From Actinomycetota bacterium (GTDB lineage: Bacteria; Actinomycetota; Thermoleophilia; Solirubrobacterales; Solirubrobacteraceae), in the NCBI GenBank assembly GCA_005884115.1, contig VAXW01000003.1:1-64000 (forward strand): DNA of 64,000 nt. The letters run 5' to 3'. Below are positions 1 to 8,016 of this stretch, piece by piece; within the stretch, counting starts at the first letter, position 1, and each line of letters starts with the position of its first letter. A program made the position numbers and the translations under genes. The notes under the pieces are model-generated. The model was not told the origin of the DNA and did no database searches. It was given only the letters and a program-made list of their open reading frames with translations.

Positions 1-1
1 G

Positions 2-832
2 TCGGAGCCGAACGCGGGCTCGGACATCTCGGGCGTGCGCACGACGGCGAAGTTCGACGAGGCTGCCGGGGAGTGGGTGCTGAACGGGCAGAAGGCATGG
101 GCCACCAACGGCGGCATCGCCGACGTCCACGTGGTGATCGCCTCCGTCGATCGCGAGCTGGGCTCGCGCGGGCACGCCGCCTTCGTCGTCCCGATGAGCG
201 AAACCAAGGGCATCACGCAGGGCACGAAGGTCTCAAAGCATGGGCTGCGCGCCTCGCACACCGCGGATGTGTTCCTCGACGACTGCCGCATACCCCAGGG
301 CCACGTTCTCGGGGGCAAGGAGAAGCTCGACAAGCGTCTCGCGCGCGTTCGCGAAGGCAAGCCGAGCAAGTCGCAGGCAGCCATGCAGACGTTCGAGGCC
401 TCGCGCCCCACCGTCGGCGCGCAGGCCCTCGGGATCGCTCGCGCCGCCTACGAGTACGCGCTCGAGTACGCGAAGGAGCGCGAGCAGTTCGGACGCAAGA
501 TCATCGAGAACCAGGCGATCGCGTTCACGCTCGCCAGGATGAAGCTCGAGATCGACGCTGCCCGCCTGCTGGTCTGGCGGGCGTCGTGGATGGGCCGCAA
601 CAACGTCCCGTTCGAGAACGCCGAGGGTTCGATGAGCAAGCTGAAGTCGGGAGAGGTGGCGGTATGGGTCACCGAGCGCGCGATCCAGATCCTCGGCGGC
701 AACGGCTACACGCGCGAGTTTCCCGTCGAGCGCTGGCACCGCGACGCCAAGATCTACGACATCTTCGAGGGCACCGCCGAGATCCAGCAGCTGGTGATCT
801 CGCGCGCGATCTCGGGAATGCACATCAAGTAG
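2..832 (+). CDS. acyl-CoA dehydrogenase (5' end outside window)
   Basis: The reading frame is open from the first bases of the window, so the N-terminal part is missing. The visible part opens with SEPNAGSDISG, the FAD-domain motif of acyl-CoA dehydrogenases (usually TEPxAGSD). It continues through the middle beta domain into the C-terminal helical domain. GGNGYTREFPVERWHRDAK and DIFEGTAEIQ are the family's C-terminal signatures, and the Glu of FEGT is the usual catalytic base. The enzyme would oxidise an acyl-CoA thioester to the enoyl-CoA using FAD, in beta-oxidation or amino acid breakdown. The chain length of the substrate cannot be read from the sequence. No partner gene follows; the next 240 bases hold no convincing gene. 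Confidence 0.93.
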   Translation, partial: SEPNAGSDISGVRTTAKFDEAAGEWVLNGQKAWATNGGIADVHVVIASVDRELGSRGHAAFVVPMSETKGITQGTKVSKHGLRASHTADVFLDDCRIPQGHVLGGKEKLDKRLARVREGKPSKSQAAMQTFEASRPTVGAQALGIARAAYEYALEYAKEREQFGRKIIENQAIAFTLARMKLEIDAARLLVWRASWMGRNNVPFENAEGSMSKLKSGEVAVWVTERAIQILGGNGYTREFPVERWHRDAKIYDIFEGTAEIQQLVISRAISGMHIK

Positions 833-1073
833 CCGTTCGGCCTCCAGGGTCACGAAGGGGCGGGGGCGGCTTCGAATGCGTGTGCGGACGCCTCAACTGA
901 GCGGACCGCACATCTCACACGGCGTGCGCTGGGCTCGGCCGTGCGGGCCGGCGCATGACACAGGATCGCCCAGCCGACAGCGCTGAAACCGGCGGAATTC
1001 GGGCCCGATCGGACGGTGCCGGCGGCGTCTGGGCGGCCGCTATCATCCCCCCGTCGATCTTGGGAGGCCAGCG

Positions 1074-1361
1074 ATGACGCGTTATTTGATTGAGCGGGTG
1101 TGGGACCCGATGCTCGAGGAGGAGCTCGCGACGATGGGCCCGCGCTCCAAGCAGATCCTGTCCGAAAACGAGCGCTTCGCCTCCGTCGTGTGGGAGCACT
1201 CGCACACGGTCATGGACGAGGAGGGGCGGATCAAGTCCTACTGCGTCTACTCCTCGCCCAACACCGAGCTCATACACGAGCACGCCAAACAGCTCGGCGG
1301 GCACAGCATCCACCACGTCTACGAGATCGGCGGAGACATCTCGCCCGCCGACTTCGACTGA
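1074..1361 (+). CDS. DUF4242 family small protein
   Basis: A 95-residue soluble protein beginning MTRYLIERVWDP. It matches the DUF4242 family (ferredoxin-like fold; a Streptomyces member has been described as nickel-binding). The start is supported by GGGAGG about seven bases upstream. A -10-like TATCAT lies at about 1040-1045. There is no signal peptide or membrane segment. His and Cys residues (EHSHT, SYC, HEHAK, GGHSIHH) are plentiful and could bind metal, but this is inference. Its last 43 bases overlap the 3' end of the convergent cyclase gene. The physiological role is unknown. Confidence 0.8.
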   Translation: MTRYLIERVWDPMLEEELATMGPRSKQILSENERFASVVWEHSHTVMDEEGRIKSYCVYSSPNTELIHEHAKQLGGHSIHHVYEIGGDISPADFD

Positions 1362-3517
1362 CCGCGCAGATCGAACTCGGCGTGCCAGGCCTTCTGCAAG
1401 GCCACGTACCTGCGTAGGCGCACGCGCCGCTTGCGGGCCTCATCGCCCTCCGGTATGAGCTCGAGCGCCTGATCGCATAGCGCGATCGCCTCCTGCTGTG
1501 CCCAGCCTCGGCCGGCCTGGTCGGCGGCGATGATGAGGTAGTCGACGGCCCGCGCGCCCTCTCCGGCGTGGCGCCAGTGGTGCGCGAGGGAGCTCGCGTA
1601 GGCCGTGCTCTCGCCTGCCGCCGCCTCGATGAAGCGGGCAACGGCCGCGTGGCGCTCGCGCCGCGCGGCCAGCGGCAGCATCGAGTAGGCGACGTCGCGG
1701 ATGAGCGCATGCTTGAAGCTGAGCTCGCGGTCGCCCTCGATCCGCGATCGAGGGAGGCGGCGGATCAGATCGCGCCGCTCGAGCGAGCGCAGGAGCTCCT
1801 CGACCGGGCCGGGCACCTCGAGCGCCTTCAGGCTGCCCTGCCAGAAGACGTCGCCGACGACCGCCGCGCTCAGCAGCAGCTGGCGCTCGGGCACCGGGAG
1901 CTGGTCGAGGCGCGCCGCGATCATCGCCTTCACGTTGCTCGGCAGCTCCTCCGAGCCGGGCTCCGCTCCCTCGCAGAGCCATGCCGCGAGCTCCTCGATC
2001 AGCAGGGGGTTGCCGCCCCCGGCCCGCTTGACGCGTGCGACCGCAGAGCCCATGTCGGGGAGCTGCGCAAGCAGCACGCCCGCCAGCTCTTCGGCGTCCG
2101 TCTCAGCCAGGGCGTCGAGCGGGAGGGTCACGTTGGTGGGAAGCTGGGCCCAGGCGGGCTGCGCGTCGAGAAACTCCGATCTCGCCAGAGCGAGCACCAG
2201 CAGCGGCGCATCGGCCAGGCGCACCGCCAGCGCCGCGAGCAGCGCGAGCAGGCCGTGATCGGCCCACTGCAGGTCCTCGAGCACGATCAACGTAGGGCGC
2301 TCGCGAGCGATCGCTTCGAGAAAGCGCTGCGCCGATGCGAACAGCAGCTCGCGGTCCTCGACCGCGTCCTCGGTGAGCCTCGCGAGGATCGACAAGCCTA
2401 CGGCCATGCGCTTGGGGTCCTCGTCGGGGAGCAGATCTTCCAGGCGTCTGATGAGCTTCGCGCGCGCAGCCCGCGCGTCGTCGTTGGCGAGGATGCCGCA
2501 CGCATCCGTGATCAGTTGCGCGAACGCGCCATATGCAGCGCGCTCGCCGTATGGCAGCGAGCGGCCGCGCAGGATCAGGCCCTCCTCCTCCCCGACGCGC
2601 CGGGCGAGCTCGCGTGCCAGACGTGACTTGCCAACTCCGGGCGTGCCGACGACCGTCACCAGCGCTGGACGCAGCTGCGTGCGCGTGCGCCGCCAGGTCC
2701 GCCACAGGAGGTCGAGCTCGGTGTCCCGGCCGACGAAGGGCGCGTCGGAGAGCAGGCGCTCGGCGGGCGCCGGGGTGGCCGAGCGCGCAAGCCACGCTCG
2801 CAGCGGGGCCGACTTGCCCTTGGCGAGCACCGGCGCGGTGTCTTCGTACTCGATGTCGCCCCCCGTCGCCTCGCGGGTCTGCTCGCCGACCATCACGCCG
2901 CCCGCGGGCGCGGCTGCCTGGAGCCGCGCCGCCGTGTTCACCGCATCGCCCATGACCGTGAGCTCGCGCCGGCTGTCGGGCCCCACCCGCGCGAACAGGA
3001 CCTCGCCCGTGTTCACGCCCACTCGCACCTGCAGGTTGCAGAAGTCCTCGGCGTTGCGTGAGGCCTGCTGCTGGATCTCGAGCGCCGCGCGCACCGCCCG
3101 CGCGGGATCATCGTCGTGCGCGACCGGCGCGCCGAAGACCGCCATCAGGGCGTCTCCGATGACCTTGTCGACCGCGCCTCCGAAGCGCTCGACGATCTCG
3201 CCCATCGCGCGCATGCAGCGGTCGACCATCGAGCGCACGTCCTCCGGGTCGGTGCGCTCGGAGAGGGCCGTGAAGCCCGAGAGGTCGGCGAACAGAACCG
3301 TCGCCCAGCGACGCTCCTCGCCCACCTCCGCGGCGCCCACGGCCGGGTCCTCGCTGCCCAGGGTCGCGCCGCACTCCCCGCAGTAGCGAAATCCTGGCGG
3401 ACTGCTTGCGCCGCACTCCCGGCAGGCTCGCTGCAGCGCGCAGCCGCACGCGCCGCAGAAGCGCTGAGCGGGCTCGGCGCTCTCGCCGCACGCGGGGCAG
3501 CTGATCGAGGTGCTCAC
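1319..3517 (-). CDS. zinc-ribbon, class III adenylyl cyclase and AAA ATPase fusion
   Basis: A 732-residue multidomain signalling protein with a GTG start. Residues 7-49 carry two Cys4 zinc ribbons (CPAC/CGAC and CREC/CGEC). Residues 70-210 form a class III cyclase domain. All catalytic positions are visible: metal-binding Asp78 (FADLSGF) and Asp122 (GDALMAVFG), Lys118 and Asp191 for adenine recognition, and Asn194 and Arg198 for the transition state. It should therefore be an active adenylyl cyclase. An AAA/STAND-type ATPase follows, with Walker A GTPGVGKS (291-298) and Walker B LIVLEDLQW (410-418). Relatives usually carry a long C-terminal TPR region. Here the protein stops soon after the ATPase module, and its tail overlaps the convergent DUF4242 gene, so the 3' end may have been shortened. 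Confidence 0.9.
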   Translation of the reverse strand: MSTSISCPACGESAEPAQRFCGACGCALQRACRECGASSPPGFRYCGECGATLGSEDPAVGAAEVGEERRWATVLFADLSGFTALSERTDPEDVRSMVDRCMRAMGEIVERFGGAVDKVIGDALMAVFGAPVAHDDDPARAVRAALEIQQQASRNAEDFCNLQVRVGVNTGEVLFARVGPDSRRELTVMGDAVNTAARLQAAAPAGGVMVGEQTREATGGDIEYEDTAPVLAKGKSAPLRAWLARSATPAPAERLLSDAPFVGRDTELDLLWRTWRRTRTQLRPALVTVVGTPGVGKSRLARELARRVGEEEGLILRGRSLPYGERAAYGAFAQLITDACGILANDDARAARAKLIRRLEDLLPDEDPKRMAVGLSILARLTEDAVEDRELLFASAQRFLEAIARERPTLIVLEDLQWADHGLLALLAALAVRLADAPLLVLALARSEFLDAQPAWAQLPTNVTLPLDALAETDAEELAGVLLAQLPDMGSAVARVKRAGGGNPLLIEELAAWLCEGAEPGSEELPSNVKAMIAARLDQLPVPERQLLLSAAVVGDVFWQGSLKALEVPGPVEELLRSLERRDLIRRLPRSRIEGDRELSFKHALIRDVAYSMLPLAARRERHAAVARFIEAAAGESTAYASSLAHHWRHAGEGARAVDYLIIAADQAGRGWAQQEAIALCDQALELIPEGDEARKRRVRLRRYVALQKAWHAEFDLRGQSKSAGEMSPPIS

Positions 3518-3728
3518 CGGCGCTGCCTAGGCAACCAGCGCTTCTGCCAGCGCCGACGCGCCGTCCGCTGGAGTGTCCATATCGCCCTCTGCCATCGTCC
3601 GCGCGTTCTCATCCCAGCCAGCCTTGCAGCGCGCTCCGACTGTAGCCCATCGAGTCGCGCCGTCCACCCGCCCACGCGAGCGCCGCCCGGGCTCTGAAAC
3701 CGGCACTTCGGAATACTTCGCCGCGAGC

Positions 3729-4139
3729 ATGTCGCAGCGGGACATCGACGCGCTTCGTCAGCTGATGGCGGCCTTCAACGGGGGCGACATGGATCGGATC
3801 CTGAGCCTCACCGATCCGGACTTCGAGGCGGTCATACCGCCGCAACTCTCTGCCGAGCCCGACACGTATCGTGGCCACGAGGGGATCAGGCGGTACTTCG
3901 AGTCCTTCTATGAGGTGATGGACGAGATCGAGTTCGAAGCCGAGCGCCTCTGGGACGCGGGCGACTCGGTCGTGGTCGCGGTGCACATGCGGGCCAAGGG
4001 CAAGCGGACGGCGATCCCGGTGGTCCAGAGCTTCACCCAGGTGTGGCGCATGCGCGAGGGCAGGGCGCTGAGCGTGCGCACCTACCTCTCGAGCGAGGAG
4101 GCACTTGCGGCCGCCGGCCTCTCTCCGCAGGCGGACTAA
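3729..4139 (+). CDS. SnoaL-like (NTF2-fold) protein
   Basis: A 136-residue single-domain protein starting MSQRDIDALRQLMAAFNGGD. That is the usual opening of the SnoaL-like polyketide cyclase/ketosteroid isomerase superfamily. The conserved YRGHEGIRRYFESF segment and the alternating beta strands (VVVAVHMRAKG, SFTQVWRMREGRALSVRTY) fit the cone-shaped NTF2 fold. The ATG at 3729 was preferred to the longer frame because it starts exactly at the family's N-terminus. The substrate is unknown, and many members of this fold are non-enzymatic. The stop overlaps the convergent TauE/SafE gene by four bases. Confidence 0.85.
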   Translation: MSQRDIDALRQLMAAFNGGDMDRILSLTDPDFEAVIPPQLSAEPDTYRGHEGIRRYFESFYEVMDEIEFEAERLWDAGDSVVVAVHMRAKGKRTAIPVVQSFTQVWRMREGRALSVRTYLSSEEALAAAGLSPQAD

Positions 4140-5158
4140 GCGTCTGGGTGCTCGCCGAACGCCCGCGACGCACCGCCGCCGTCGAGCTCGCCGATCTCGG
4201 GCGCCTCGGTTCGGATCAGGTGGGTTAGTGCTTTTTGAGGAGGTGCCCCGGCGTTCTCGAGGTCGGCGGCGAGCGCGATGGCCGCGCTCGGCCTGCGCCA
4301 GGGACGCCTGATCAAAAGCCACGCCACCGCGATCAGGAGCAGGGCGGCGCAAAGGAGCCAGCCGAGGGTGGTCGCGTCGATACCCACGTACTTCAGACCG
4401 GACGCCGCGATCACGAACGTGATCACCGGTCTGACGTAGCGGTCGGGAGCCAGCGACGAGAACAGCGAGCCGACGAACACCGCCGGGACGCTTCCGATGG
4501 CCAGAGAGGCGGTCACGCCGAAGTCGACGTGGCCGAAGGCGAGCGCGCCCAGAGCTGCGGCGGCGGTGAGGGGCACCGCCTGCGTCAGGTCTGTCCCGAC
4601 GAGCTGGTTGGCGCCCAGCACGGGGTACAGGAAGAGGAGCATGACGATCATCAGCGAGCCCGAGCCGACCGAGGTGATGCCGACCACGATGCCGCCGATC
4701 ATCCCGATCACGACAGTGCGCAGGGGCCGCGGCGTCACCTCGTGGACCACTCCGCGGCGGGCCTGCCCGCTGCGGCGGTCGAGCACGTAGCGCAGCACCA
4801 TCGCGCTGGCTCCCACCAGAAGTGCGGCGCCGAGCGCCCTCTCGATGTTTGTCTGCGCCGACTTGGCATGACCCATGAGGCTCAGCACGTATGCCCCCAA
4901 GAAGGCCATGGGCACCGAGCCCAGCACCATCCAGCCCACGAGGCGCAGGTTCACGGTTCGCTGTCGCAGGTGCACCGCAGCGCCGATCGGCCGCATCATC
5001 ACGGCGGCGACCAGGTCGCTCGAGATGGCCTTCGAGGGCTGCACTCCGAAGAGCAGGATCAGCATCGGGGTCATCAGCGCCCCGCCGCCGGCGCCCGTCA
5101 TCCCGACAAGGAAGCCCACGACGGCGCTCCCAAGAACGATGTATGGGTCTACATGCAC
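4136..5158 (-). CDS. TauE/SafE family anion exporter
   Basis: A 340-residue polytopic membrane protein with a GTG start. The N-terminus LGSAVVGFLVGMTGAGGGALMTP is the characteristic first repeat motif of the TauE/SafE (DUF81) family. A second copy follows halfway through (GGIVVGITSVGSGSLMIVM), showing the internal duplication of this fold. About eight hydrophobic segments are visible, followed by a polar cytosolic tail of some 50 residues. Members export or exchange sulfite, sulfoacetate or other sulfur-containing anions. No sulfur metabolism gene is adjacent, so the substrate is open. An AT-rich island about 200 bases upstream could hold its promoter. Confidence 0.9.
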   Translation of the reverse strand: MHVDPYIVLGSAVVGFLVGMTGAGGGALMTPMLILLFGVQPSKAISSDLVAAVMMRPIGAAVHLRQRTVNLRLVGWMVLGSVPMAFLGAYVLSLMGHAKSAQTNIERALGAALLVGASAMVLRYVLDRRSGQARRGVVHEVTPRPLRTVVIGMIGGIVVGITSVGSGSLMIVMLLFLYPVLGANQLVGTDLTQAVPLTAAAALGALAFGHVDFGVTASLAIGSVPAVFVGSLFSSLAPDRYVRPVITFVIAASGLKYVGIDATTLGWLLCAALLLIAVAWLLIRRPWRRPSAAIALAADLENAGAPPQKALTHLIRTEAPEIGELDGGGASRAFGEHPDA

Positions 5159-5360
5159 GGCCCCTCCTCCACTGCCGTTGCTCGACTCAGACGGCGTTCC
5201 CCTGACGTCGGCGGAATGCTAGCCGCTCACGAGGGCGCCCCAAGCCAGAGCGCGCAGAGCGCTTGCGAGCGCTGCAGACGCTCGCAGCAGAGTGTGTGCT
5301 CGCCGGGCGGCGGTGAGAGCACACGCCCACCAGCACGGCGCGAAGGAGCATTGTTCAGCT

Positions 5361-5387
5361 ACCTTATCAAGAATATTGAGACGTCAA
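5361..5387 (-). promoter_or_regulatory. possible promoter for the TauE/SafE gene
   Basis: On the minus strand this AT-rich island has TTGACG (5382-5387) followed after 15 bases by TAAGGT (5361-5366). A second TTGATA lies between them. It stands out from the GC-rich surroundings and points toward the transporter gene about 200 bases downstream. The spacer is shorter than the ideal 17 bases, so the assignment is tentative. The rest of 5159-5431 holds no gene that I can support. Confidence 0.3.
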
Positions 5388-5431
5388 GCGGCAATCGCCA
5401 CCGCGCTCGCCGACCTTGGCGTCCCGTCTGC

Positions 5432-5533
5432 CTACCAGGCCTGGGTCGCCTGACAGTGTGGACACGCGACCGTCGTGGACACCGCCGCCAGGAACAGATA
5501 GCCGCACTCGCAGGCATAGGAAGCCCGGTCCAT
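5432..5533 (-). CDS. small zinc-ribbon protein (start uncertain)
   Basis: A short frame ends in MDRASYACECGY followed by TTVACPHCQATQAW. The CxC and CPHC pairs form a four-cysteine zinc ribbon, and the block looks like conserved protein rather than a shadow frame. The minimal ATG at 5533 gives 33 residues. The same frame can be extended upstream to an ATG at 5788 (118 residues), but the extra stretch is Arg/Pro/Ala-rich and looks like random high-GC coding. Function unknown. A shadow-frame artefact remains possible. Confidence 0.4.
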   Translation of the reverse strand: MDRASYACECGYLFLAAVSTTVACPHCQATQAW

Positions 5534-5930
5534 CGGACCGCCCGCTGCGCGCGCCCGCTGGACCGCGAGGTCACACGGTGGGGCGGCCTCGCTGAGCTCG
5601 CGTCCCGCAGGGGGGGTCGCGCGCGGGGGCCTCGCGGGGTGGCCGTGGCTGCCCGGCTCCGTATGCGGCTGCACGCCCGCGCGCGCCTGCAAGGCCGTCG
5701 CGAAGCCGCCGCGGGCGGCGCGCCGGCGCCGTAGGGCGAAGGGGGCGAGGTGGGGGCGCCCGGCGAAGTCGATCAGGCTGGTCTTCATGGCTTCTCTTGG
5801 GAGACACTCGGCCCCCGCCAGAAGGTTCGCCCGCGTGCGCGATTCTCCTGGCCGAATGGTTTAGGTCGGAAGTGCCGCCGTGCTGCCCGCGGGCGTCATC
5901 GGTGCGACGGCCTTTGGGATACTGGGGAGG

Positions 5931-6347
5931 ATGAACCCCGCGCGGAAGCGAATGGCGCGACTGGTCGCGGCATTGAGCGCGGCCCTGGTGCTTGCAAGCG
6001 CGCTCATCTACACGAGCTTCAGCGCCGCCAGCCCGGCCCTCAGCCCCAGCCAGCTCCTGCACCGCGCCCAGCCGGGTCGCAGCTATCAGCTCACCGGCGT
6101 CGTCGTCGGCGGCTCCGTCCGGCGCGTCGGGGGCGTGCTGTACTTCGCCGTCGCCGATCGCCGCGGCGCTGCAAACGTTCCGCTCTCCTACACAGGGACC
6201 GTGCCCGATCCGTTTCGCGAAGGACGCGAGATAATCGTCACCGTACGCAAGGACGGCCCTCGCTTCGTCGGCGAACGCGACTCCCTGATCACCAAGTGCC
6301 CTTCCAAGTACAAGGCCGCCCCGGCGGGCGAGAAGCAGAACTACTAG
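5931..6347 (+). CDS. ccmE: cytochrome c maturation heme chaperone CcmE, Cys type
   Basis: A 138-residue protein with one N-terminal membrane anchor (about residues 7-30) and an OB-fold periplasmic domain. NVPLSYTGTVPDPFREGR and ITKCPSKYK match CcmE. In System I cytochrome c maturation, CcmE holds heme covalently and passes it to CcmF. Classical CcmE uses a His in an HxxxY motif. Here the motif is Cys123-Pro-Ser-Lys-Tyr127, the CxxxY variant. The start at 5931 was chosen because GGGGAGG sits directly upstream; a longer frame from 5880 lacks this. ccmF lies 1.7 kb downstream on the same strand, separated by unrelated genes. No ccmABC or ccmGH is in view. Confidence 0.88.
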   Translation: MNPARKRMARLVAALSAALVLASALIYTSFSAASPALSPSQLLHRAQPGRSYQLTGVVVGGSVRRVGGVLYFAVADRRGAANVPLSYTGTVPDPFREGREIIVTVRKDGPRFVGERDSLITKCPSKYKAAPAGEKQNY

Positions 6348-6737
6348 CTACTCCACCAGCCCTACGGCTTTGAGGGCCTGGGCGCGGTCCTCGTGCTCGT
6401 ACAGGTAGACGATCCTTCCGTCCCTCAGCTTGAAATGCCCGTACAGGTGAACGTCGACTTCGGCCCCGCTAGCCGAGCCGCGAGCGGTCAGGTGCAGGAC
6501 GGCCACTACATCCTCACCTGCGTCGATCAAAGCTTCGATGCCGATGTGGTGCTCGGTCCATGGGTCGAGCCATCCGGTTCTGATCCGCATGGCACCGGCG
6601 AGGCCGTGCGACACGGTGTGATTCTCCTCGAAGGGCGCCCAGTCGACCTCGGGATGCGTGAGTTCGCGGAAGACGTCGTCGCTGTTCTCGAAGGCCCAGA
6701 GCCATCGCCTCACGACCTCCACGTTCTCCTGCGACAC
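6348..6737 (-). CDS. SnoaL-like protein (MSQENVE type)
   Basis: A 129-residue protein with a GTG start. Its opening MSQENVEVVRRWLWAFENSD is a very common N-terminus of SnoaL-like proteins in Thermoleophilia. The core has the expected helix-helix-sheet order, and a terminal YLYEHEDRAQALKAVGL helix is typical of the group. It lies three bases downstream of another SnoaL-fold gene on the same strand, so the two are probably co-transcribed. They may be an old tandem duplication. It abuts the stop of ccmE convergently with no spacer. No substrate can be proposed. Confidence 0.83.
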   Translation of the reverse strand: MSQENVEVVRRWLWAFENSDDVFRELTHPEVDWAPFEENHTVSHGLAGAMRIRTGWLDPWTEHHIGIEALIDAGEDVVAVLHLTARGSASGAEVDVHLYGHFKLRDGRIVYLYEHEDRAQALKAVGLVE

Positions 6738-6740
6738 CGC

Positions 6741-7163
6741 CTACCCCCGTTGCTCGGCGAGGCGTTCGGCGGCGGCGCGGGCCTCGTCGATGCCTCGATC
6801 GTCCCAGGTGGTCAGAAACCGCGTGATCACACCGTCTTCCCACACGTACACCCATGGCGACACTTGGTGAAGGTCACCCCCGCCAGCCAGACGCCCCCGA
6901 TGACGTGTCAGGGCAAGAACCACTCCACCGCCGACGTGGGCAATCTCCTCAAGCTGAATCTCGTACGCCTCGTAAGAGCCAAGCCAGTCTTCAAAGGCTC
7001 CTCGGATCGCCTCCTCCCCCTCGATGGGTCCGTCGAGCGTCGTCTCCCAAAGGGCATCCGCTGCGAAAAAGCTCAGGATCGCGTCGACGTCTCGGCGGTT
7101 GCCAGCCTCAAGCGTGCGGCGCGTCAGCTCGATCACGTTGGGCGTCGTGGACTCCTCGGGCAT
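6741..7163 (-). CDS. SnoaL-like / ketosteroid isomerase-fold protein
   Basis: A 140-residue protein beginning MPEESTTPNVIELTRRTLEA. The segment RDVDAILSFFAADALWETT followed by GEEAIRGAFEDWLGSYE is the classic SnoaL-like pattern. The upstream in-frame extension to 7313 is Ser/Arg/Thr-rich and was discarded. Downstream comes a second SnoaL-fold gene after three bases. Sequence similarity between the two is limited to fold-level motifs. They could form a heterodimer, but that is only inference. Confidence 0.82.
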   Translation of the reverse strand: MPEESTTPNVIELTRRTLEAGNRRDVDAILSFFAADALWETTLDGPIEGEEAIRGAFEDWLGSYEAYEIQLEEIAHVGGGVVLALTRHRGRLAGGGDLHQVSPWVYVWEDGVITRFLTTWDDRGIDEARAAAERLAEQRG

Positions 7164-7194
7164 CGCCCGCCCAGTATCTCGCAGGGGAATGCCC

Positions 7195-7377
7195 TCAGAG
7201 TGACGCGGCGAGCTCGTGTGCGAGTCCTCGTGCCGGCTCGAGCCCGTCGCCCTCGCGCTCGACGGCGGGCGAGACGAGGCGGAAGCGGTTCTGGCCCAGC
7301 GCGTACACGGCAACCTCGCCGACTTGCATGCAGGCGCCGACCGCGTTCGTCTCCCAGGCTCCCGGCTCGCGGTCCAT
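7195..7377 (-). CDS. small hypothetical protein
   Basis: A 60-residue frame starting MDREPGAWETNAVGACMQVG. It continues with GEVAVYALGQNRFRLVSPA, which has the composition of a real beta-rich protein and not of a shadow frame. There is no clear ribosome binding site and no recognisable family. It lies upstream of and co-directional with the SnoaL pair, with a 31-base gap. It may be the first gene of that operon. Confidence 0.4.
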   Translation of the reverse strand: MDREPGAWETNAVGACMQVGEVAVYALGQNRFRLVSPAVEREGDGLEPARGLAHELAASL

Positions 7378-7445
7378 AGGCCGAGATTGGGAGGTCGTAG
7401 AAAACCGTGCTAGAGGACTGCCAGCGGTGAGACTACGATGCAAGC

Positions 7446-7754
7446 ATGGTGTGCATAGGCGCTCTCATGGCCACCATGCGGCGCAACCGCGAAGCGCGAA
7501 GGGAGCTGCTGACCAGAGGCGAGCGCGCGGTTGGCTGGCTGCTCGCGTTCCTGCCAACCATCCTCCTCGTCGGTGCGATCGCGCTTCTCATCTCCGGCCA
7601 CGGGGCGGCCGCGCACGCTTTGGGGATCGCGCTGCTGATCCTCACACTGGTTGTCGCAGCCGTTCCCATCTCGCCGCTCTTGAGCGCGAGGGTGCGGCGC
7701 CGACCAGCTCAGGCCGGAATTACCGACCGCCAGCCAGACGCACCCCGGCAGTAG
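7446..7754 (+). CDS. small two-helix membrane protein
   Basis: A 102-residue protein with two hydrophobic segments (AVGWLLAFLPTILLVGAIALL and HALGIALLILTLVVAAVP) separated by a short loop. The N-terminus and tail are basic. A -10-like TACGAT lies at 7434-7439, six bases before the ATG, so the transcript could be leaderless. A second in-frame ATG (MATMRRNREA) lies seven codons in. No known family is recognised. The 262 bases after it, before ccmF, hold no gene. Confidence 0.6.
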   Translation: MVCIGALMATMRRNREARRELLTRGERAVGWLLAFLPTILLVGAIALLISGHGAAAHALGIALLILTLVVAAVPISPLLSARVRRRPAQAGITDRQPDAPRQ

Positions 7755-7923
7755 GCACCGCGCCCTGGGCTCTCGCTGGTTCCCTCGCGCGCCGACCGCC
7801 CGTGCGGCTCGCGGAAGACGGCGGCGCGTGATGTCAGCGAACGACGCCGAACGGGCAGCTACGGGGTAGCATGAGCGGCCGACCGATGGCCGAAAATCCC
7901 CGTAAATCCGGGACTCCCCGCGA

Positions 7924-7941
7924 CTGGCCGACATCGGCCAG
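7924..7941. promoter_or_regulatory. inverted repeat upstream of ccmF
   Basis: CTGGCCGA and TCGGCCAG form perfect 8-base arms around a 2-base centre, in the otherwise gene-free stretch upstream of ccmF. The geometry suits a dimeric operator better than a terminator, because the centre is too short for a stable RNA loop. The binding protein is unknown. The remainder of 7755-8016 shows nothing else that I can name. Confidence 0.3.
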
Positions 7942-8016
7942 CACGGGGGTCCAAGAAGCAGGGCTACCGAGTGTCGGCTCGCCCGCCCGCTCGCTTCGGG
8001 GAGGCGCTAGGTACTG

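Noticed and set aside
915..1316. Minus-strand frame over the DUF4242 gene
   Set aside because: Shadow of a supported gene with its own ribosome binding site.
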